Part shown: positions 8,170 through 13,926 of the stretch, one piece after another
Layout: each line of letters opens with the position of its first letter
How positions within the stretch are numbered: position 1 is the first letter of the stretch
Translations under genes and position numbers: made by a program
Assembly (NCBI GenBank): GCA_018398765.1
Contig: JAHBMJ010003015.1
Span: 1 to 13,926 of the forward strand
Source of the DNA: Chromera velia
Taxonomy: Eukaryota > Sar > Chromeraceae
Direction of reading: 5' to 3'
Length of the DNA stretch: 13,926 nt
The notes under the pieces: generated by a model
Databases searched by the model: none
Told to the model about the DNA's origin: nothing
The model's input: the letters and a program-made list of their open reading frames with translations, nothing else

Positions 8170-8218
8170 TCAGGCCCACGCACCCTCATAACCCTCGGGA
8201 TGCTGGAATCTGCAAGCA
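8170..8218 (-). CDS. possible last exon of helical gene
   Basis: A GCTTACTATAG acceptor ends at 8219. With one leading base, which is what the exon ending at 8959 requires, the frame runs 15 codons to TGA (ACRFQHPEGYEGAWA). The two other frames also end soon, so the evidence is the acceptor plus the phase match only. Confidence 0.3.
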
Positions 8219-8958
8219 CTATAGTAAGCAACGTAAAGAGAGTACCGAATACAAAATACATACGCCAATTAAACCCATGTAAACCATACTTTAACAAGCC
8301 CAGAGAAAATTGGAGGAAAATAGACGTTACGACGTAATGCTGAGGGCGGACAAAAAAAACCAGCTTAAGCCACAAGCGTGCACCATGCACTGAGGCTGCA
8401 AATGTGCAGCACGGGACGACTCACTGACAGACTCCAGGACGGCGGCACACAGTCTGAAAACAGATACACCTCTAACAATCAAGACCTATAACAGCCTGAA
8501 ATACCAAGCAGTAAGATGCCGAAAAAAACGTAAAACCACTGCTAAGAAGAACCATTGGCAATTGAGCGTACACCCAAGATATCCGGAGCTGATATAGAAC
8601 CATGAACAAAGACTGCAGCTGGAAGTGCGAAAATGATACACAAGATCGGAAACAGGACCTCGAGATATAGAACCTCTGACACACAGGCTGAGAGAAGCAC
8701 AGTGGTCTACCTATATAAGTATCCGAGATGAGACGACTCATGACTGCAACATGAGATACGTATAAACTGGCTAGCCCTTGCATGCAATACTATCACGAAC
8801 ACACCACGACCGATCACAACCACACAAATCGAGTAGAACGAGACACAGGCAGACACTAATAGCAACGGAGTATAGATACCGATATATACCAGACAACAAG
8901 ATACATGCATATGCAATGTGCAGTATGCATACAGAAGGTAAAACCAATTACTACGTAC
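8219..8958 (-). other. inferred intron, pyrimidine-rich on minus
   Basis: The segment is bounded by a GTACGT donor (8958-8953) and the acceptor at 8219. On the plus strand it is visibly A-rich and T-poor throughout, so the transcript would be T-rich and A-poor, as spliced introns of this region are. Minus frames inside it read hydrophobic text only because of that composition. Confidence 0.4.
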
Positions 8959-9163
8959 TTGCACTGAGACCCTCGAGTATATCCACTCAGGAGGTACTGT
9001 CTGCATAGATTGGCAGTCTGCGGCACCTTTTGCAATGCCTCGATAGCAGAAATCTCATGGAGCAACCAGTCTATCCCAGCTTGCGTGCAGGCTGTTTCAA
9101 CACGCTCAAGCACTGTCAGTACGGCTGCTTGCTCCCCCCATCTCCCGCCTGCTGGGGAAGACC
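8959..9163 (-). CDS. continuation of helical gene in the -1 frame
   Basis: Immediately after the TAG that ends the main frame (9166-9164), the -1 frame reads convincing helix text (VLERVETACTQAGIDWLLHE, then ISAIEALQKVPQTANLCRQY) and leaves at GTGCAA followed by the donor GTACGT at 8958. The composition and helical character match the upstream part. The -1 frame is already open for at least 30 codons before the TAG, so the join lies between about 9164 and 9260. A small intron (weak GTCCCC donor, CCCCAG acceptor), a frame error or programmed frameshifting would each explain it; I saw no standard slippery heptamer in phase. Confidence 0.5.
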
Positions 9164-9906
9164 CTACTGGGAAAGGCGACCCGTGTAGGCCCCTGCTGAA
9201 ACCTGCTGTAGGGCACTGGTCAGATGGGAAGGGGGAGCAGGGTGGGGACCCAGAGCACCGGTCTGGGCCAAGGAGGAAATGCGCATCTGATGCGACATAG
9301 CCTCATCACCGGCCTTCACAAGCTGCTTAATAGCCTGCACCTCACGACTGACTCGGTCTCCGAGGCTGTCGATCCGCTCTGAATGGGCCGCGAAGACCTC
9401 AGTCAGATTTTTCAGGGATGACCCCTTCTTTGTCTCATCAATCCCCTTCTCAACACGTTGCTCGAGCTTCTGGAATTTGGAGCGTCGATCAGCATAGGCC
9501 TCGTCGGCAACATTTGTGATAAAACGCTTGAGAATATCAATACCCTCATCCATAAGCGACTTCACCACAGGCTTCAAAGCGTTGACTAACGCCTCGCAGG
9601 TGCGCTGCGCCGACATGGCTTCCTTGATAGTCTCGATCACCTGGAACTTAAACCCTTCCAGGGCACTCAGGGTAACCAAATCGCCAAAACGGACACGCAA
9701 GGCAACAACAATTTCCAATGTCTCCTGTTCGATCAACCTAGCAAGCCTAATGAGGGACTCCAGGTTAGCGGAAGCGGCAGTAATAACATCAGGAAGCGAA
9801 CGTGCCATAGCCTCGATCACCTCATACAATGAAGTACCGCTCGGTAAGGTGGTAACCCTCACCTTGTGCCATCTGGCAGGCGTGAAGTACTCATCAACAC
9901 GCGTGC
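9164..9906 (-). CDS. main exon of all-helical protein, unknown function
   Basis: The exon enters after CCTAACTATAG (acceptor ending at 9907), a branch site and splice site fused in eleven bases. It is open for about 246 codons. The product is almost entirely predicted helix: an alanine/leucine-rich N-terminal half (SLYEVIEAMARSLPD, ANLESLIRLARLIEQETLEI), then charged coiled-coil-like helices (RSKFQKLEQRVEKGIDETKK, RIDSLGDRVSREVQAIKQLV), then a Pro-rich end. It has no cysteine pair, catalytic motif, signal or membrane segment. Architecturally it resembles structural or filament-forming proteins, but no family is recognised. The protein appears to continue in another frame downstream. Confidence 0.7.
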
Positions 9907-10122
9907 CTATAGTTAGGATAAAATAGTACATTATACTATTGTATTGTACAATAAGATAGTACAGTCAGTACTATAGGTCGATCCTAGGGTCCAAGGCTAT
10001 GAACCGTCCTAGAGTCTAGCCTAGAATCAGAGCAACCACTATACACTGGAAACTTTTTGAAAAAAAAGTTCTAGAGAGTCTGTAGCAAATAAATAACCAT
10101 AGAAATTAAGATGATAACTTAC
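9907..10122 (-). other. inferred intron 1 of helical gene, palindrome-rich
   Basis: The 216-base intron has a GTAAGT donor and CTAACTATAG acceptor. It contains a 12-bp perfect palindrome TATTGTACAATA (9942-9953), a 7-bp stem ATAGTAC/GTACTAT with 5-base loop (9956-9974), and several CCTAG words near 9984-10025. Confidence 0.45.
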
Positions 10123-10141
10123 ACAGGCCTAGCATTTGCAT
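10123..10141 (-). CDS. candidate first exon (seven residues)
   Basis: ATGCAAATGCTAGGCCTGT followed by the donor GTAAGT (10122-10117) leaves one base, and the exon at 9906 needs exactly one, producing MQMLGLC then TRVDEY. The alternative start is ATG at 9931 inside the unspliced frame. TTTTTGTTAG directly before the ATG could itself be an acceptor, making this an internal exon. Confidence 0.45.
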
Positions 10142-10246
10142 CTAACAAAAACGATCAAACAGTTTACATAAAAGAACATATTTAAAATTGTTCATATAGC
10201 TTCATGCATGAGTGATTCTTGTGAGGCTATCACTCAAGAGGCCTGT

Positions 10247-10294
10247 CAATCAATCAATCAATCAACCAATCGATCAGTCAGTCAGTCAGTGAGT
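10247..10294. repeat. tetranucleotide tract (CAAT)n to (CAGT)n
   Basis: Twelve four-base units in strict phase: CAAT x4, CAAC, CAAT, CGAT, CAGT x4, GAGT. On minus it reads ACTG repeats, which put TGA in every frame, and it supplies the stop codon of the MYND frame at 10288-10286. Confidence 0.9.
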
Positions 10295-10639
10295 CAGAGC
10301 CTTCTGAAAGGCGGGGCAGGCGGCACGATGATACCGCCTCCAGTCTCTCTTTTGGCAGCTCCGAGAATAATACCGGGTATAATGACAGCCGGCACACCAT
10401 TGTATGGAGGCGGACACGCGGCCATAGACAGAACATATCTTTCCATCCACACCAACAACGTCCAGTCCCCGGGTGCGCCAGGAGTTGTCATTGACAACAA
10501 CTTCTACATTATTGAGGAGCTGGAGCTGGTCCCGCTCTATCCACGCTCCATCGGAGGTCTTTGCTACATCTTTGACGAGATCCGACCTGTGTGCTTGCTC
10601 TCTGCCGCTATCTGCCAGCCTGTCTAGGAAGTGAGGCAC
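10286..10639 (-). pseudogene. degenerate MYND zinc finger fragment
   Basis: The C-terminal third reads WCAGCHYTRYYSRSCQ then KRDWRRYHRAAC, the MYND pattern (C-x2-C, C-x2-C, C-x3-C, H-x3-C; two zinc ions, protein-protein contacts). Numbering from position 10639, C69, C82, C85, C95, H104 and C108 are in place, but the second and fifth cysteines are Tyr72 and Tyr91, both TAT where TGT would code Cys. Two of eight ligands are thus lost by the same G-to-A change, so zinc site 1 and probably site 2 are impaired. The 68 residues upstream are charged and unrecognised. The frame ends inside the ACTG microsatellite. The true 5' edge may be an acceptor (CTTCCTAG or CTAGACAG, 10622-10630) rather than the ATG. 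It is either a pseudogene or a diverged finger. Confidence 0.65.
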
Positions 10640-10910
10640 TGTCTAGGGCATTGTACGAATAGTTTAGGAACTATAAAAGATTTATACACATTATAAAGGA
10701 TTTTAATAATGTTAAATTAGGTCTAAATAGTGTTAAAACCTAGTAAAACACTCATAAGAATGCCTAGGAAGCCTAGTAAATTATTTTTTTTTTTATAGTA
10801 CAGATAGGATAGTACATTGTACCTAAGGTATTCGACTATTTCAATTACAATTAAGATTTTATAGGTAAGATCATACAAAGCATATAATAAAAACATAGAT
10901 TACATAAACA
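10640..10910. other. AT-rich spacer, no gene seen
   Basis: The block is rich in TAGG, CCTAG and TTTAT words, with a 10-base T run near 10785 and two copies of ATAGTAC (10795-10801 and 10809-10815) that also occur in the intron at 9923-9962. Confidence 0.45.
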
Positions 10911-10911
10911 T

Positions 10912-11147
10912 TTCAGAAGTCCACACTTCTGAACCTTAGGCCAGGGGGGTCAAACCCCCCCGCCACCAGGTCCAGACATGGGCTTATCGTAGGTCCGGGA
11001 GGCGCCGCCACGGGGCCAGAGGGGGTGGCGGCACCCTGCCCCTTCGACGCACGCAGCCGACTTTGCCTCTGTCGGCCAATAATCGGGTCTGAAGTCTCCT
11101 GTCCGTCTTGAAGGTCCACAGGTTCAAAACTACGGAGTTCTGAACCT
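10912..11147. other. GC-rich island between direct repeats
   Basis: The 10-mer TTCTGAACCT occurs at 10927-10936 and 11138-11147, enclosing 201 bases far richer in GC than both flanks. Two stem-loops mark the left edge: TTCAGAAG/CTTCTGAA with 6-base loop (10912-10933) and GGGGGG/CCCCCC with 5-base loop (10944-10960). A minus frame of 85 codons crosses it but is proline/glycine text with no motif. It could be an inserted short element or an exon; neither is proven. Confidence 0.5.
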
Positions 11148-11186
11148 CTGAGCAAATAGACTTTTCCCACAGAAATGTTACCATAA

Positions 11187-11243
11187 AAAACGCTCTGTCA
11201 GATATCTTCTGATGGTCTTAGAAGATGTCTGACAGAGCGTTTT
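11187..11243. other. 24-bp near-perfect hairpin, 9-base loop
   Basis: The left arm 11187-11210 and right arm 11220-11243 pair over 24 bases with one difference, which is a G-U wobble in plus-strand RNA. The arms begin AAAACGCTCTGTCAGA and the loop is GATGGTCTT. It lies outside every called exon. It could be a small-RNA precursor, a MITE-like foldback element or a 3'-end signal. Confidence 0.9.
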
Positions 11244-12420
11244 CTCGGTTTTAACTTTTTTTTCGGGAGTGCACTTTCGGGGCTCTGGAGGAGACGGCTA
11301 CAACAACAGTTGCTGGATCACCTCGGGTCGGCACGAAGTAGAGCTTGGAGGTGGGTCCAGTGGACACCAGCCGTCTTGATCTTGTTTCTAACGTCTTTTT
11401 GCTTGCTGCTTCTCCTCCTGTTCAAGTGGGGAAGGGCTGCTAGCCTTATCTAGGTATTAAAGTACTGCTGCCTTCATCGCTCTCCTTACTCTTTCCTTGC
11501 AGGTCACAGTCTTGGGAGCCCCGGAGTCAACCCCCAGGTCAGCCTGTCCGGACCTGCTGCTTTTTAGGCCCTTGGTTTTGTCCGTGGAACCTTGTGCATG
11601 CAGAATAAGCTGAACAGAAGTGCTTCCTTGACTGCACAAAGCGTGAACGCCTGTCCCTCCATGTTTACAGGTGTTGGTGGACAGAGATTTGGGAACACCT
11701 GCAGGTCAGTTAAGGAAGCGCGGCTTGCTCTTTCGCTTTGTATGATGATTTGATTAGCATCCAGCTTCTTTGTCCTGCTAGGAGCTTGACGAAAACGTAT
11801 AAGGGAGGTCAGTAAGAGAGGGTTGATGGAGAGTTTCTATTTTTTGACCGCCTCTTCTGAAGCTTTGCACAGCTCTCAGTCGTGCCAAACATTTTTCCAC
11901 CCAGATCAATCACTCAGTTTTCATGCATTTGAATGTCTTCCACTTGCTCCATGTGTGTCAGTCTTTCAAAGCGGTCCATACTATCCCGACGCAAGTGCTA
12001 CTTACTCGTTCATCCTTTCTCATTTGTGGCACTCCATACTGGTCTCCCTCTGAACATCTGGATCTACCTACAGACCTGTCCTTCTTTTTCACAGTTTCTC
12101 ATTGACACACGTAGAACGATTTGCAAGCTTTTACGCCGTGTAGTGTGCGTTCTTTGTGAATAGAATTATGTTGTCTCTATGCTCTGTTCTTTGGAATCTT
12201 CTCCGACCCCTGCCGACTGCCTCCTGTCCGGTCTGTCCAGCCTAGCTGTGAAGCCCTCCTTCCTGCACTGTTTCCCTTGTAGAAGAAGCAATTCAGAATC
12301 TTTGTACTTAATTGGCGGCGCTAAACGTTGCTGTTGAGCATATCCATTAGTGTTGTGCCTGTGTATTTCTTTGCAGGTAACATTCACTAACTTCCACGTG
12401 CCGCAGTGATCATAATTTTT
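11244..12420. other. long stretch without a supported gene
   Basis: The plus strand carries acceptor-like sites (CTTTCCTTGCAG ending at 11502, TATTTCTTTGCAG ending at 12376) but no long open frame follows either. The same bases on minus are open for only 60-75 codons. 11830-12180 is pyrimidine-rich on plus. A small inverted repeat CAGGTGTT/AACACCTG lies at 11668-11701. It is possibly a 5' untranslated region with introns of the plus-strand gene at 13011. Confidence 0.35.
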
Positions 12421-12875
12421 CCCTAGCTAATCAATCAGTCTTTTGAGCACATTTGAGCAGATTCGCACAGAAGTAACGATTTTAAATGCTCTAAAAAACT
12501 TTAGATTGCTTTAAGTAACCTAGTTTTACTTTATAATGAAGCTAGAATATAGTAAATTTAAAAGTTACTTTTAATTCCACTAAGTCCTACTTTGGAGTCC
12601 ACTCTGTTATCACCTGGAGACAAGACTTTTATCATGAATTACAAGTGAGCCAGTGAGCATTCTGATAAGATGTTGACTTTGTTTGAAGTAATTTAATGTA
12701 ATAAGTCCTTAAAAAATGGTTTAATTTTAGTTTAGGGGTGACGTTAAATACTAACATACCCTATGTGTAACCCCTAAAATTCATGTAATGATATTTTAAG
12801 TCGATTACCCTACACATTGTACTATTGGAGTTAATGAAAAGGATTCGAATATAGTCCTAGTTCATTATGAATACG
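12421..12875. other. AT-rich spacer with inverted repeat
   Basis: No coding frame is present. A perfect 9-bp inverted repeat, TTTAGGGGT (12731-12739) and ACCCCTAAA (12770-12778), encloses 30 bases. It is probably upstream sequence of the gene at 13011. Confidence 0.45.
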
Positions 12876-12902
12876 CCGAAACCGTCCGAAACCGTCCGAA
12901 AC
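12876..12902 (+). repeat. 10-bp tandem repeat, 2.7 units
   Basis: The unit CCGAAACCGT occurs at 12876 and 12886, with a partial third at 12896. It sits 109 bases before the ATG at 13011, just where the AT-rich spacer ends, so it may be a promoter element. Confidence 0.8.
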
Positions 12903-13010
12903 TTGCTGTGAAGGAGTGTTTTTCAGTCTTTCCCGTCAAGAGCCGAGATTAAAAGGTGCTGGAACAGCTGAGTTTGGTGTGAAACGCTTTCCCGTCTCCT
13001 TTGACCAAAC

Positions 13011-13475
13011 ATGTTCCCTCTTGGTGATGCTCACGGAGGGAGAATCCCGCCTCTTAGCCAGATCTTACAGACCGTACAGCAGAACACGGACAGCTTGAAA
13101 GCTTATATCAGTGCCCACCACGAGATAGCTTGTTGCAGCATCCAGCAGCACGATGCTCAGCTTGCGATGTTTGCTGAAGCCGCCAAGCTCCAGTCGAGAG
13201 GGCTGGAACAATTCTTGGCTTCACAAGAAAAAGCCGACCTTCACATCAGGGAAATTGTTGGGCTTGACTTGAAGGCCCTGGCCAGGCAGAAGCAGGCTGA
13301 GCTGGGGGAGGAGGAAATGGAAAGAACAGAGCCGATGCTACGAATTTATGTTCATGCCCTTGCCGATTTCGTGGAAGCAGTTGGGGGAAGGGAGACTCAG
13401 TCTCAGAATGGTGAGCTCAATGTGGCTGCCAGTGTGGCTACCATCAAAAAAGCAGAAGTCAAGCCCAGAGTCTGA
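13011..13475 (+). CDS. helical protein ORF, unknown function, ends at TGA
   Basis: The ATG follows CCAAAC and the 154-codon frame ends in TGA at 13473-13475. The protein is predicted mainly helical: ISQILQ-like N-terminal helices (PPLSQILQTVQQNTDSLKAY), a central histidine/glutamine-rich stretch (HHEIACCSIQQHDAQLAMF), then a charged helix (LDLKALARQKQAELGEEEME) and a final helix around RIYVHALADFVEAVGG. There is no catalytic motif, membrane segment or signal peptide. The family is not recognised; it bears no obvious sequence likeness to the helical protein at 9164-9906. The same frame continues after the stop (see next entry). No splice site inside the frame is needed to keep it open. Confidence 0.65.
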   Translation: MFPLGDAHGGRIPPLSQILQTVQQNTDSLKAYISAHHEIACCSIQQHDAQLAMFAEAAKLQSRGLEQFLASQEKADLHIREIVGLDLKALARQKQAELGEEEMERTEPMLRIYVHALADFVEAVGGRETQSQNGELNVAASVATIKKAEVKPRV

Positions 13476-13501
13476 AGAGGGGGGCGGGAACTCCCCCCTC
13501 T
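13476..13501 (+). promoter_or_regulatory. stem-loop immediately 3' of the TGA
   Basis: AGAGGGGGG (13476-13484) pairs perfectly with CCCCCCTCT (13493-13501) around an 8-base loop CGGGAACT. Seven of the nine pairs are G-C. It begins at the base after the stop codon. Confidence 0.85.
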
Positions 13502-13865
13502 GACCATTATCACCTTCTTGGACGAGCGGTCTGCGAAAGATTTTGACACCGTGTTTGGTCCATCACGCATAGTGAAATTCCAAGAGGTTGACTGTAGGAT
13601 TCGTCTGAGGAAAACACGACCTCAGGCCCGCAGAAATGACTTTGAGTGGGCGTTCGAGTCGGGCGTGCGCAGCCAGAACGCTGACACGCAGGCCCGCGCC
13701 CAGGGAATTCTGAGTAGAGACGATCCGATCACGAACGTGCTGCATGCATTGCGGATGTACTGCGGTATCGCGCGAATGAGAGAGAGCTTCCCTCTGCCCG
13801 CTCTCAACTTTGTAACGCAACAACACCACAACACCGCACAGCAGTATCCACTGTTACCCCACTAG
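13476..13865 (+). CDS. in-frame extension after TGA, possible readthrough domain
   Basis: This is the same frame as 13011-13475, separated from it by the single TGA. It opens with hairpin-encoded Gly/Arg/Pro residues, then reads protein-like text (LDERSAKDFDTVFGPSRIVK, then RIRLRKTRPQARRNDFEWAF and ITNVLHALRMYCGIARMRES) for 129 codons and a TAG. It is basic and mixed, with no known motif. It has no ATG at its beginning; the first in-frame codons give no good start. It is either translated by readthrough, a separate exon, or a gene split by a point mutation. A GTAACG donor-like site lies near 13811. Confidence 0.45.
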   Translation, partial: RGGRELPPLTIITFLDERSAKDFDTVFGPSRIVKFQEVDCRIRLRKTRPQARRNDFEWAFESGVRSQNADTQARAQGILSRDDPITNVLHALRMYCGIARMRESFPLPALNFVTQQHHNTAQQYPLLPH

Positions 13866-13926
13866 AACTCCGTCTCCCCTATTGCCCAGAATGCCTCACA
13901 CGTGCCGTTTTCTCGTCCCGTCTCCG

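Noticed and set aside
7917-8282. 121-codon plus-strand ORF starting with ATG
   Set aside because: Its residues (Lys, Arg, Gln, Asn, Pro) follow from the A-rich composition; no motif, no supporting splice sites, and it overlaps the better supported last exon on minus at 8170-8218.
11457-12387. Two small minus ORFs sharing T-C-K-E near their ends, and plus-strand acceptors over the same bases
   Set aside because: The two strands compete, frames are only 60-75 codons, and no pair of compatible splice sites gives a longer protein.
12842-12850. GATTCGAAT, resembling a tRNA T-loop
   Set aside because: No matching acceptor, D-arm or anticodon arm could be folded around it.
1-13926. CRISPR arrays, rRNA, insertion sequences, phage or operon features
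   Set aside because: No regularly spaced direct repeats of CRISPR type, no rRNA-like conserved blocks, no transposase or integrase motif, and the gene structure is eukaryotic.

Overview
The window looks like nuclear DNA of an intron-rich unicellular eukaryote. Open frames are short and interrupted. They join through GT-AG splice sites, often GTACGT or GTAAGT/C donors, with several acceptors preceded by a pyrimidine tract or a nearby CTNAC-like branch site. There is no ribosome-binding-site or operon architecture. A MYND zinc-finger fragment, a protein-kinase N-lobe exon and lysine/glutamate-rich coiled coils fit a protist or alga. The MYND wording reminds me of chromerid (Chromera-like) proteins, but that is recall and inference, not a database match. 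Gene models below are assembled by eye from splice signals, reading-frame openness and phase; exon edges are hypotheses.

Layout. Positions 1-1592 hold the exons of one minus-strand gene of unknown function (1453-1592, 430-914, 46-364) that runs off the left edge. Positions 1593-2770 are mostly empty and AT-rich, with one doubtful coding patch at 2000-2260. Positions 2770-6550 form a minus-strand region built by duplication. It holds about 2.2 decaying tandem copies of a roughly 640-bp unit, one of which carries a kinase ATP-loop exon, then a coiled-coil copy broken by two in-frame TGA codons, then an intact coiled-coil exon, then smaller downstream exons. Positions 6500-7290 hold two more plausible minus-strand exons.

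Positions 7486-8958 are A-rich and T-poor on the plus strand and contain a 35-bp minisatellite. Positions 8170-10141 hold a four-part minus-strand gene for an all-helical protein. Exon 1 to exon 2 is phase-consistent, but there is one -1 frame discontinuity near 9164-9260. Positions 10286-10639 encode a degenerate MYND finger with two zinc-binding cysteines changed to tyrosine. Positions 10640-12900 are largely non-coding: AT-rich blocks, a GC-rich island between 10-bp direct repeats, and a 24-bp near-perfect hairpin. Positions 13011-13865 hold a plus-strand helical ORF. Its single TGA stop is followed at once by a 9-bp GC-rich stem-loop, and the same frame stays open for another 130 codons, making it a candidate stop-codon readthrough gene.

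No complete pathway or defence system can be shown. The strongest leads are the TGA-plus-hairpin arrangement at 13473-13501, the hairpin at 11187-11243, and the duplicated, decaying kinase/coiled-coil region.
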